From assembly GCF_014596525.1 (NCBI RefSeq), contig NZ_MSJP01000005.1, forward strand, positions 1 through 53,632: DNA of 53,632 nucleotides, written 5' to 3'. Position 1 is the stretch's first letter; each line of letters begins with the position of its first letter. The stretch comes from Streptomyces sp. CBMA291. Lineage in GTDB: Bacteria > Actinomycetota > Actinomycetes > Streptomycetales > Streptomycetaceae. This document shows positions 16,493 to 24,499 of the stretch, piece after piece. The notes under the pieces were generated by a model that saw only the letters and a program-made list of their open reading frames with translations, did no database searches and was not told where the DNA came from. Position numbers and translations under genes: made by a program.

Positions 16493-19192
16493 ATGTCGCT
16501 GAGAACCGCCCTGCTGATCCTCGCCTTCGTCCCCGGCGTCGCTCTGATCGCCCTCTGGGGCGTCACCAGCGGCCAGACCTTCCTCGACTTCCAAAGGCAG
16601 GCGGGCCAGGGGCTGTTGGCCGAGAAGGCCGGCCAGCCGTCCAACGTGGTGTACTTCAACCTCCAGGAAGAGCGACGGCTCAGCGCCGAGACGCTCGCCC
16701 GCACCCCCGGCGCCGTCGAAGCCCTCGCCGCCCAGCGGATGCGGACCGACGAAGCGGTGGAGCGGTTCCAGGGCCTCTCCGACGTCGCCGAGGGCGGCGA
16801 CGCCCCCGTCGAGGTCAGGGACGCCGTCGTCGCCGCCCGTACCGCCATCGGTCAACTCCCGGCACAGCGATCCCTCGTGGACAGCGGCGACGCCGACCAG
16901 CAGAAGGCCGTGTACGACTACTACACGGACCTGATCAGCGTCGACCTCGAACTCTTCGCCGCGCTCAGCCGCGTCGACAACGGGCACATCACCACGCTCT
17001 CCCAGCCTCTCGTCGACCTGTTCTGGGTCAAGGAGATGGTCTCCCGCTCCGACGCGCTCCTCGCGCGCGGCTGGCACGACCGGAAGCTGAGCCCCGCCGA
17101 GTTCAAGGAGTTCCGCCAGGCGGTCGCCGGGCAGACCTTCCTCTCCGCCACCCACGTCGTCCCGCTCCTCCCCGAGGACGAGAAGGCCATGTGGCGCGCG
17201 ATCGCCGACGGCCCCGCCTGGAAGACCAAGACCGAGGTCGAGAACGCGGTCCTGCGCCCCGCCGAGCCGAACGAGGACGGCTCCGTCGCCCTCCCCGACG
17301 GGCAGAAGCGCTGGCGAACCGCCATGGACGCGGTCACCCCGGAGATCGAGGCGCTCCTCCAGCACCGCACCGACCTCGTCGTCGAGGAGGGCAAGAGCAG
17401 CGTCATCTCGCTCCTCGTCCGGATGGCGCTCACCACGGTCGTCGGCCTGCTCGCCGTCATCGCCGTCATCTGGACCACCTGGCGCCTCACCCGTAACCTG
17501 CGTCTGCGCATCGGCAGGCTCCAGGAGCAGGCCGAGGCCCTGGAGAAGGCCCTGCCGGACGTCGTCGAACGGCTCGCCCAGGGCGAGCACATCGACGTCG
17601 AGGCCGAGGCCCGTGCCATCAGCCAGGACACCGGCGACCGCGCGTCCGACGAGCTGACCCGCCTCGGCGAGGCCTTCAACCTGGCCCGCACCAGCGCCCT
17701 CCAGGCCGCCGTCCGCCAGGCCGACCAGCACCGGGGCTTCGAGCGTCTGCTCCAGCGCATCGCACGCCGCACCCAGCAGCTCATCGGCCAGCAGCTCAAG
17801 AAGCTGGACGAGCTGGAGCGCCGCCACGAGGACCCGGAGATCCTGGACGGGCTCTTCGACCTCGACCACCTGACCGCACGCCTGCGCCGGTACGAGGAGA
17901 ACCTCGTCATCCTCGCCGGCGGCGCCCCGCACCGGCGCTGGCGCAAGCCCGTCCCCGTGCTCGACGTCCTGCGCTCCGCTCAGGGCGAGGTCCAGGACTA
18001 CCGGCGCGTCGTCCTCGACCTCGACGGCAGCCCCTGGCTCGCCGCCCGCGTCGTCGGCCCCGTCGCCCACGTCCTCGCCGAACTCACCGAGAACGCCCTG
18101 GCCTTCTCCCGCCCGCCCAGCCCCGTCGAGATCCGCGTCGCCCAGGTCAGCCACGGCCTCGCCATCGAGATCGAGGACCGCGGCCTCGGCATGGAGGCCG
18201 ACCAGCTGGCGGCGGCCAACGACCTGATGACCCGTCCGCCGCGCATGGACGTGCTCGCCCACAGCGACGACATCCGCCTCGGACTCCACGTCATCGCGCG
18301 CCTCGCGAACCAGTACGGGCTGCGCGTCGAGTTCCGTACCTCGGCGTACGGAGGCACCCGGGCCGTCGTCCTCGTCCCCCACGAGTTCGTCGTCACAGGA
18401 CCCGAGCCCGGCCCCGGCCCCGTGGCGGTGCCCGACCCCGAGCCCGAGCCCGCCGCCGTACCCGAGCCCCACTCCGTCCCCGGGCCCCACTCCGTCCCCG
18501 CGCAGGCCGGTGCACCCGGCTACGGCCCCGAGCCCTCCCTCGGCCACGAGTTCGTGTCCGACGCGGCCCCCGAGACGGACCCCGGTTTCCCCGGCGCGCC
18601 CGCGCACGACCACGGCCCCGTCATCACCCCGCTGCTGCCCGCACCGCAGGCACCCGCACCGGACGGCGCCCTGCCCACCCGCGTACAGGGACGGGCACTC
18701 GCCGACGTGACGGCGCTCAACAGCGTCCAGCACCGGCCCCGGCACGCGGCCTCGCACCGCTCGCCCGGACAGGACCGGACGCCGCCCGCACCGCCCGCGT
18801 ACCCCGGAAACCCCGGCACCCCGGCGTACCCCGGAGCCCCCGCGAACCAGGCCTACAGGCAGTCGGAGCCGCCGAGGGGCGGCCCGCAGCCGCCGGTCGC
18901 CCCGGTCACGGACCCGCCGCTGCCGCGCCGGGTGCGCCAGGCCAGCCTGGTCGACGAACTCCGCGTCGACCCCGCCATCGCACCGCCCGCCCCGGCCGCG
19001 CCGCTGAACTGGCAGCACGACCCCCTGCTGAGGCCCGTACCGCGCCGTGCGAGCGCGACGATCGGAGCCTTCCAGCGCCGGTCGCGCGCCACCCGAGGCC
19101 AGACGGACCAGGACACGGGACAGCACTCGGCGCCCGCCTCCGGGCCCGAGTCCCCCGCACCCACCCACCCCACGAGAGAAGATCGGTCATGA
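16493..19192 (+). CDS. cvnA: Conservon sensor histidine kinase with nitrate-sensor-like domain (CvnA)
   Basis: The 899-residue membrane kinase starts with TM1 (ALLILAFVPGVALIALWGV) and an extracytoplasmic all-helical NIT-like sensor (about 25-300). TM2 (about 310-330, MALTTVVGLLAVIAVIW) is followed by a cytoplasmic helical segment (LRIGRLQEQAEALEKALPDVVERLAQGEH) and an HATPase domain with LAELTENALAFSRPP and EIEDRGLGM. No classical H-box is evident, as in other CvnA proteins. A long Pro/Glu/Ala-rich tail follows from about residue 635. No Shine-Dalgarno precedes the ATG at 16493. An in-frame CTG at 16451 has AAGGAG at 16439-16444 and may be the true start, adding 14 residues. It overlaps the roadblock gene by ATGA. 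Confidence 0.9.
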   Translation: MSLRTALLILAFVPGVALIALWGVTSGQTFLDFQRQAGQGLLAEKAGQPSNVVYFNLQEERRLSAETLARTPGAVEALAAQRMRTDEAVERFQGLSDVAEGGDAPVEVRDAVVAARTAIGQLPAQRSLVDSGDADQQKAVYDYYTDLISVDLELFAALSRVDNGHITTLSQPLVDLFWVKEMVSRSDALLARGWHDRKLSPAEFKEFRQAVAGQTFLSATHVVPLLPEDEKAMWRAIADGPAWKTKTEVENAVLRPAEPNEDGSVALPDGQKRWRTAMDAVTPEIEALLQHRTDLVVEEGKSSVISLLVRMALTTVVGLLAVIAVIWTTWRLTRNLRLRIGRLQEQAEALEKALPDVVERLAQGEHIDVEAEARAISQDTGDRASDELTRLGEAFNLARTSALQAAVRQADQHRGFERLLQRIARRTQQLIGQQLKKLDELERRHEDPEILDGLFDLDHLTARLRRYEENLVILAGGAPHRRWRKPVPVLDVLRSAQGEVQDYRRVVLDLDGSPWLAARVVGPVAHVLAELTENALAFSRPPSPVEIRVAQVSHGLAIEIEDRGLGMEADQLAAANDLMTRPPRMDVLAHSDDIRLGLHVIARLANQYGLRVEFRTSAYGGTRAVVLVPHEFVVTGPEPGPGPVAVPDPEPEPAAVPEPHSVPGPHSVPAQAGAPGYGPEPSLGHEFVSDAAPETDPGFPGAPAHDHGPVITPLLPAPQAPAPDGALPTRVQGRALADVTALNSVQHRPRHAASHRSPGQDRTPPAPPAYPGNPGTPAYPGAPANQAYRQSEPPRGGPQPPVAPVTDPPLPRRVRQASLVDELRVDPAIAPPAPAAPLNWQHDPLLRPVPRRASATIGAFQRRSRATRGQTDQDTGQHSAPASGPESPAPTHPTREDRS

Positions 19193-19626
19193 CACGCACA
19201 ACCGCCACCCACCAGGACCTGGACTGGCTGCTCGACAACCTGGTGGACTCCGTGGCCGAGACCCGCAACGCCGTCCTCCTCTCCGACGACGGCCTGGTCG
19301 TCAGCCACTCGCGGAGCATCGACCGCGCCGACGCCGAACGCCTCGCCGCGATCTGCACCGGCCAGCAGAGCCTCGCCCGCGGTGTCGGACAGCTCTTCCA
19401 CGGCGGCGTGGTCCACCAGGTGATCGTGGAACTCGCCGACCTCTGGCTCTTCATCATCTCGGCGGGCCAGGGCACCCACCTGGCCGTCGTCGCCTCCCAG
19501 GAGGTCGACGCCGAGGTCATGTCCCTCGCCATGCACAACCTCGTCCAGCAGGTCGGCCAGAAGCTCGGCACCCCCGCACGCTCCGAGTTCGACGCCTTCG
19601 GCACCGGGGTCGGGCAGGGCGTGTGA
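19189..19626 (+). CDS. cvnB: Conservon roadblock/LC7-domain protein (CvnB)
   Basis: This 145-residue single-domain roadblock/LC7 protein has LDWLLDNLVDSVAETRNAVLLSDDGLVVSHS at the N-terminus and the later LAVVASQEVDAEVMSLAMHNLV. In conservons this protein is a small regulatory partner of the CvnD GTPase and the CvnA kinase, comparable to MglB. The start overlaps the cvnA stop (ATGA), and its own stop overlaps the next gene (GTGA), showing tight translational coupling. Confidence 0.93.
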   Translation: MTRTTATHQDLDWLLDNLVDSVAETRNAVLLSDDGLVVSHSRSIDRADAERLAAICTGQQSLARGVGQLFHGGVVHQVIVELADLWLFIISAGQGTHLAVVASQEVDAEVMSLAMHNLVQQVGQKLGTPARSEFDAFGTGVGQGV

Positions 19627-20048
19627 ACACCGGCTGGGACCCCCGGGGGTACGAGGACGACGAGGGGTACGAGGAGGACAGCGCGGACACGATGGTGCGC
19701 CCGTACACCATCACGCGCGGCCGTACCGCCCCCGACCGCGACGACCTCACCCTCATCACGGTCCTCACGGCGGTGGAACAGCCCCTCGACGAGCGCGGCC
19801 GGCCGCTGCGTCCGGGGCGCCTCCAGCCGGAACACCGGCTGATCCTCGAACTCTGCCGCCGGCCCGCCGCGGTCGCCGAGGTGGCGGCCGGTCTCGACCT
19901 GCCCGTGTCGGTGACCAAGATCCTGCTGGCCGACCTCGTCGGCCAGGGCCTGCTGTCCGCTCGGGCGCCACTCCTGGTGGCGCGGGCGGCGGGGGGCGCC
20001 GACGGCAGCCTGCTGGCAGCCGTCCGTGACGGACTCCGGAGACTCTGA
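19623..20048 (+). CDS. cvnC: Conservon DUF742 protein (CvnC)
   Basis: The 141-residue DUF742 protein starts at a GTG inside the cvnB stop overlap. An acidic, Tyr-rich N-terminus (about 1-22) is followed by VRPYTITRGRT, a LQPEHRLILELCRRPAAVAEVAAGL winged-helix-like segment and VTKILLADLVGQGLL. Family members sit between roadblock and GTPase genes in actinomycete conservons and are thought to be adaptor proteins with a degenerate DNA-binding fold. Confidence 0.92.
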   Translation: MNTGWDPRGYEDDEGYEEDSADTMVRPYTITRGRTAPDRDDLTLITVLTAVEQPLDERGRPLRPGRLQPEHRLILELCRRPAAVAEVAAGLDLPVSVTKILLADLVGQGLLSARAPLLVARAAGGADGSLLAAVRDGLRRL

Positions 20049-20053
20049 ACCAC

Positions 20054-20620
20054 ATGATCAGCACCCAGGCGGCCCCTGCCGCCGTCAAGATCCTCGTCGC
20101 CGGCGGATTCGGCGTCGGCAAGACGACCCTGGTCGGCGCGGTCAGCGAGGTCACACCGCTGCGCACCGAGGAGTACCTCACCGGCGCGAGCATCGGCGTG
20201 GACGACCTGGCCGGCATCGGCGCCAAGGAGACGACCACCGTCGCCCTTGACTTCGGCCGCATCACCGTCAACGACGAACTCGTCGTGTACCTCTTCGGCA
20301 CCCCCGGCCAGGAACGTTTCTGGTTCATGTGGAACGACCTGGTCAACGGCGCGCTCGGCGGGGTCGTCATCGCCGACACCCGACGCCTGGAGACCAGTTT
20401 CGCCTCCATCGACTTCTTCGAGAGCCGCGAGATCCCCTTCGTGGTCGCCATCAACTGCTTCGACGGCCACAACAACCGTACGGCCGGGGAGATCAGGACC
20501 GCGCTCGACCTCGACCCGCACGTCCCCCTCCTCATCGGCGACGTCCGGCAACGCGGCTTCGACAAGGAGATCCTCCTCGCCCTCGTCGACCACCTGATGA
20601 GCCTGCCGACCCCGGCCTGA
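20054..20620 (+). CDS. cvnD: Conservon small GTPase (CvnD)
   Basis: This 188-residue Ras-like GTPase has P-loop GGFGVGKTT at about residues 18-26, a switch I region with TTVALDFG, G3 box LFGTPGQERFWFMW, and AINCFDG in place of the usual NKxD. The modified G4 is typical of the conservon/MglA-like group. The start is 5 bp after the cvnC stop. It is predicted to act as the output switch of the membrane-bound conservon complex, with CvnB as partner. Confidence 0.93.
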   Translation: MISTQAAPAAVKILVAGGFGVGKTTLVGAVSEVTPLRTEEYLTGASIGVDDLAGIGAKETTTVALDFGRITVNDELVVYLFGTPGQERFWFMWNDLVNGALGGVVIADTRRLETSFASIDFFESREIPFVVAINCFDGHNNRTAGEIRTALDLDPHVPLLIGDVRQRGFDKEILLALVDHLMSLPTPA

Positions 20621-20727
20621 TCCGCGCCCGGTCCCGGCCGGGACCGGACGTCGAGGGGGCGGGTGCCGACCGGTCCGCCCCCTCGCGTCACCCCGCCCCA
20701 CCCGTCACGTTCCTGGAGACATCCGAG

Positions 20728-21861
20728 ATGGCATCACCCCTGCGCGTCCTGATCCACGGCGGAGGCATCGGCGGCCTCGTGCTCGCCACCGCCCTCGCCC
20801 GGCGCGGCCACACCGTGGAGGTCGCGGAACTCCGCGGCGAGCTCGACGCGCTCGGCGTCGGCATCATCCAGCCGACCAACGCCCTGCACGTCATGCGGGA
20901 GATCGGCGTTCTCGACGCCTGTCTGAAGGCCGGGTTCGAGTGGGAGATCCTCACGATCGCCGACCCCACGGGCAACCCCCTCGCCCGGATCCCCCAGCCG
21001 CGTACGGAGGACGTGCCCGCGAGCAACGGCATCCCCCGCCCCGCCCTCGCCAAGGTCCTCGGCGACGCCGCCGTCGCCGCCGGGGCCACGATCCGGTTCG
21101 CCGCCACGATCAGCGAACTCGACGACGACGGCACGGGCGTCACCGTGACGCTCTCCGACGGCTCCACCGGCCGCTGGGACCTGGTCGTCGGCTTCGACGG
21201 CATCGGCTCCCCGCTCCGCACCCGCCTCTACGGCGACCGGTACGCCCCCGAGTACACCGGCTTCGCGAACTGGCGGGTCACCATGCCCCGTCACCCCGAC
21301 GTCCAGGGCGTCGTGATGGGCACGGCGGGCAAGGAGGCCAAGGCGCTGCTCACCCCGATCACCGACGACCTCATGTACCTCGGCGCCGTCTTCGCCGAGG
21401 AGGAGGACTTCCGCCCGGACCCCGAGCGGGCCCACGAGGAACTCGCCGCCCGGCTCGCCATGTTCTCCGGCCCGGTCGCCGAGGCCCTCGCCGCCGTCGC
21501 CGACCCGTCGGCCGTCGTCTACTCCCGCATCTCCCAGGTGACGGTGGAGGAGCCCTGGCACGTGGGCCGGGTCGTCCTCGCGGGCGACGCCGCCCACGCC
21601 TCCACCCCGCACCTCGCGCAGGGCGCGGCCATGGCCGTCGAGGACGCCCTCGTCCTCGCCGAGTCCCTGGACGGAACGGACTCCGTACCGGCCGCCCTGG
21701 AAGCCTGGGAAGCCCGCCGCCGCCCCCGGGCGATGTGGGTGCAGGCCCTGTCCCGCGCGGTCCTCAAGCAGGAGATGGGCGCACCGACCACCGAGGAGGA
21801 GGACGCCCTCCTGGAGATCGGCATCCCGGGCGCCGCGCACGTCCTGGCGAAGCCCTACTAG
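20728..21861 (+). CDS. FAD-dependent monooxygenase
   Basis: The 377-residue flavoprotein monooxygenase is of the salicylate/p-hydroxybenzoate hydroxylase type. It has the Rossmann motif IHGGGIGGLVLATALARRG at the N-terminus, the DG motif VVGFDGIGSPLRTRLYGD, and the second FAD motif VLAGDAAHASTPHLAQGAAMAVEDA. It uses NAD(P)H and oxygen to hydroxylate an unknown organic substrate. The ATG at 20728 follows a CCTGGAG box 107 bp after the GTPase stop, on the same strand. In several described conservons the fifth gene is a cytochrome P450; here an FAD monooxygenase takes that position, which hints that the conservon controls or works with an oxygenase. Confidence 0.9.
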   Translation: MASPLRVLIHGGGIGGLVLATALARRGHTVEVAELRGELDALGVGIIQPTNALHVMREIGVLDACLKAGFEWEILTIADPTGNPLARIPQPRTEDVPASNGIPRPALAKVLGDAAVAAGATIRFAATISELDDDGTGVTVTLSDGSTGRWDLVVGFDGIGSPLRTRLYGDRYAPEYTGFANWRVTMPRHPDVQGVVMGTAGKEAKALLTPITDDLMYLGAVFAEEEDFRPDPERAHEELAARLAMFSGPVAEALAAVADPSAVVYSRISQVTVEEPWHVGRVVLAGDAAHASTPHLAQGAAMAVEDALVLAESLDGTDSVPAALEAWEARRRPRAMWVQALSRAVLKQEMGAPTTEEEDALLEIGIPGAAHVLAKPY

Positions 21862-21882
21862 ACCGCGTACGACGGGCGTTTC

Positions 21883-21917
21883 CGCACGGTGGGGCCGGGA
21901 TCCGGCCCCACCGTGCG
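21883..21917 (+). terminator. Terminator hairpin after the monooxygenase gene
   Basis: CGCACGGTGGGGCCG (21883-21897) pairs perfectly with CGGCCCCACCGTGCG (21903-21917) around a 5-nt loop, 22 bp after the stop. This is one of the strongest hairpins in the window and closes the conservon transcript. Confidence 0.85.
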
Positions 21918-22230
21918 CGGGGGAGAGGGGCGCCGCCCCGGCTCCCCCTCCGTATCTCTTCCGGGGGAGGCGGTGCGGTCCCACCTCTTCCACTCCACCT
22001 CTTCCACCTCGGACATCGCCCCTCCGCCGTCCTGCCCGCCTCGCGTCAACCGGGCGGGCGAACCTGCCCGGTGGGGCGAGGGTGACCTGTGCGGTGTTCT
22101 GATAGGTTCGGCCGCATGTTCCTCTTCCGTGCATAGGAGTCAGCGCGCTGCGTCCCACCGGACGCGGCCTTCGCTGCCCATGCACGTGTGAGCGCTTTTC
22201 GGACCGGCGCTCCTTTCAAGGAACATCATC
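21918..22230. other. Intergenic region upstream of the MFS gene
   Basis: About 310 bp without a supportable gene. The part nearest the MFS start (about 22085-22230) is less GC-rich and contains TGATAGGTT at about 22100, a possible -10-like element without a convincing -35. Just before the ATG lies TTCAAGGAACATCATC, giving the AAGGA ribosome-binding site. Confidence 0.4.
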
Positions 22231-23472
22231 ATGTCTTCGTCTTCAGTGGCGCTGTCGTATGCGGCCGTGCTGCGAACTCGCCATTCCCGCCGCACCTTCG
22301 GTGCCGCGCTCCTGGGCCGACTTTCCAATGGAATGGTCTCCCTTTCGCTGGTTCTCGCGGTCAAGGAGGCCACCGGCTCCTACGCCATGGCAGGCACGGT
22401 CATGGCCGTCTTCGGGCTGACCGGCGTGTCCCTCTCTCTTGTCCGTGCCGGTCTGGTCGATCGGCACGGACCCCGCCGCGTGCTGCCGCTCCTGGCCACC
22501 GCCTACGCGGTGCTGCTGACCGGGCTGGCCTTCGCGACCACGAGGCCGGGCGTGCCCGGAGTCCTGCTGGCCGTCCTGGCGGGGACCGCCGGTGCCACCA
22601 CGCCACCGCTCGGCCCGGTCATGAGGACGCTGTGGAGCTTCTTGATTCCCGACCGCCGTCTGCTCCAGCGTGCGTACAGCCTGGACGGAGTGGCCGAGGA
22701 ACTGCTGTTCGTGACGGGACCGCTCCTCGTGGGCCTGCTCATCAAGATCGCCGTGCCCTCGGCCGGTCTTGTCGTGAGCGCCGCTCTCGTACTGACCGGG
22801 GCTCTCTCGCTGGCCCTGTCTCCGGCGGTCCGTGAACGGGAAGCGGCCGAACAGGGGAAGGCCGCTGTGCGACCGCACGAGGAGGACTCCTCAAGCGCGG
22901 CGTCCCGCCCGCTGCGGGGCGGACCGGGGCTGAGGCAGGCGGTCGCCGTCGCCGCCGGGGTGGGCATGTGCCTGGGAGGACTGGACCTCCTGGTGATCGC
23001 CTTCGCCGAGGAACATGAGGCTTCGCACGCGGTGCCCTTGGTCCTGGCCGCGCTGTCCGGGGGCAGCGCCATCGGCGGCCTCGTCCACGGCGCCGTCTCG
23101 TGGCGGACTTCGAGCGGTTCCCGGCTGGGAGTGCTCGCGATCGCCCTCGGGCTCACCCTGGCCGTGACCGGCCTCTCGCCCCACCCTTACGTACTCGTCG
23201 GCTGGGCGGCGCTCTGCGGAGTCTTCGTGGCCCCCGCCATCACCACGGCGTATCTGATCGCCGACGAGTGTGCCGATCCGGGCGCCCGGACCAGGGCGGG
23301 CGCGTGGGTCAACACGGCCCTCAACGCGGGCTCGGCGGGGTCGACGGCCGCGGTCGGGCTGCTGGTGGGGCGCATGCCCTTGCCGGTGTGCTTCGCCCTT
23401 GCCGCGACCCCGGTCGTCCTGTCCGCCGCGACGGCGCTGAAACCGTCATGGCGGTCTGCCTCGGCCGCATGA
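22231..23472 (+). CDS. Major facilitator superfamily transporter
   Basis: The 413-residue integral membrane protein has about 12 predicted hydrophobic segments split by a charged central loop (about 205-230, REREAAEQGKAAVRPHEED). The first half holds the MFS-type loop RAGLVDRHGPRRVLP between TM2 and TM3, and the second half has GGSAIGGLVHGAVSW. It resembles small-molecule efflux members of the family; the substrate is unknown. ATG 22231 has AAGGA 11 nt upstream. Its 3' end overlaps the tail of the small minus-strand gene at 23446 by 27 bp. Confidence 0.88.
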   Translation: MSSSSVALSYAAVLRTRHSRRTFGAALLGRLSNGMVSLSLVLAVKEATGSYAMAGTVMAVFGLTGVSLSLVRAGLVDRHGPRRVLPLLATAYAVLLTGLAFATTRPGVPGVLLAVLAGTAGATTPPLGPVMRTLWSFLIPDRRLLQRAYSLDGVAEELLFVTGPLLVGLLIKIAVPSAGLVVSAALVLTGALSLALSPAVREREAAEQGKAAVRPHEEDSSSAASRPLRGGPGLRQAVAVAAGVGMCLGGLDLLVIAFAEEHEASHAVPLVLAALSGGSAIGGLVHGAVSWRTSSGSRLGVLAIALGLTLAVTGLSPHPYVLVGWAALCGVFVAPAITTAYLIADECADPGARTRAGAWVNTALNAGSAGSTAAVGLLVGRMPLPVCFALAATPVVLSAATALKPSWRSASAA

Positions 23473-23745
23473 GGCGGACGGCCCGACCGGTCGCGTCTTC
23501 TCCGCCGCCGCCGTCGTCTTGGCGGGCGGCTTCCCGCCGCCCGCCTGCTTGATGGCCTCCTCGCCCCTTCGCCCTTCGCCCCTTTGCCTCCTCGCCCCTT
23601 CGGCCCTCGGCCCTCGCCCCCTCGCGTCCGCGCCCCCTCGCGTCCGCTTGACCGCCCCGTCCGCAGCAGGGGCCGGAGCCATCCCCGCCGCCTCCCGCTC
23701 CGCTTCGGCTTCGATGTCAAAGGGCTGAAGCCCGGCCACCACCAC
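23446..23745 (-). CDS. Small basic low-complexity protein, unrecognised
   Basis: A 99-residue frame starts at GTG 23745. An acidic opening (LQPFDIEAEAEREAAGM) is followed by Arg/Gly/Lys/Ala-rich low-complexity sequence (KRTRGGADARGRGPR, KPPAKTTAAAEKTRP). Third codon positions are GC-rich as in real genes here. It begins 36 bp after the stop of the 238-residue gene, so it could be the third gene of the DUF4157 unit. The ribosome-binding site is weak (GGCAGGG), it overlaps the MFS gene tail-to-tail, and no family was recognised, so it may be spurious. Confidence 0.4.
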   Translation of the reverse strand: MVVAGLQPFDIEAEAEREAAGMAPAPAADGAVKRTRGGADARGRGPRAEGARRQRGEGRRGEEAIKQAGGGKPPAKTTAAAEKTRPVGPSASCGRGRPP

Positions 23746-23781
23746 GCCCTGCCGGGACGTCCGTACGCCGCATCGGGCCGG

Positions 23782-24498
23782 TCAGGGCCCCGGCCAGTCG
23801 CGGCAGCCCGGTCCGGCGTCGATCCGGAGGACCCGGGCGGGGCCGAGGGTGGTTCCGTCGGTGCCCACGGTCTGCCGGACACCGGTACGTACGCGGAGTT
23901 CGGGGGCGGAGAGCGCGACGGCGAAGAGGCCCGGGGAGAACGCCGCAGTGACGTCCCGTAGGTGCCCGCCGGGCGGCCCGTCGGCGAGCCGGGCGGCGAG
24001 GGCGGGGGCGACTTCCGCGAGCAGGGTGTACGGGTCCCCGTCCGGGCCCCACGAAGGGCTTTCCGCCGGTCGGTGGAAGGAGACACAGTGCAGGTCCCCG
24101 GCCTCCCCGCAGGCCTGCACCCGCCATTCGCCCAGCCGGGCGGCCATCCAGTGGAAGCCATGCCGGGGCCGGTCCCAGGCCAGCGCGAGGCCGGGTGCCT
24201 CGTACCGGGCCCGGGTCTCCGGGGAGATCAGGGCGTCGTGAAGGGTGAGGAGCGGCGCCACGCCGGTGGCGAAGGCCCCGCCCAGCAGGGCGCTCAGTTC
24301 GGCGGCGGCCCGCTCGCGCACCGCCGGAGCGTCGAGAGGCATGCCGAGGGGCGGCGGCACGACCAGCTCTGCGCCTCCCAGGAGCCGCATGCGGGACGGC
24401 AGGGGGACAGGGGAAGGGGGCAGCAGGCCGGCGAACGAGTAGCCGCCGAACGGGTGGTCGATGCCGGTCACCTGACCGGGAGCGAGGGGGTGGAGCAC
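23782..24498 (-). CDS. Unrecognised protein coupled to the DUF4157 gene
   Basis: The 238-residue protein starts at GTG 24498, one base after the stop of the DUF4157 protein gene (TGA-C-GTG), so translation is probably coupled. It is Pro/Leu/Ala-rich with no signal peptide or membrane segment. Visible features include VTGIDHPFGGYSFAGLLPPSP at the start, ALAWDRPRHGFHWMAARLGEWR in the middle and a beta-rich C-terminal half (FAVALSAPELRVRTG). Its position directly after a putative secreted effector suggests a chaperone, adaptor or protective partner, but this is inference from position only. Confidence 0.7.
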   Translation of the reverse strand: MLHPLAPGQVTGIDHPFGGYSFAGLLPPSPVPLPSRMRLLGGAELVVPPPLGMPLDAPAVRERAAAELSALLGGAFATGVAPLLTLHDALISPETRARYEAPGLALAWDRPRHGFHWMAARLGEWRVQACGEAGDLHCVSFHRPAESPSWGPDGDPYTLLAEVAPALAARLADGPPGGHLRDVTAAFSPGLFAVALSAPELRVRTGVRQTVGTDGTTLGPARVLRIDAGPGCRDWPGP

Positions 24499-24499
24499 G

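Noticed and set aside
16446..16493. ATG at 16446 as start of the conservon kinase
   Set aside because: It lies close to the AAGGAG box but is out of frame with the kinase.
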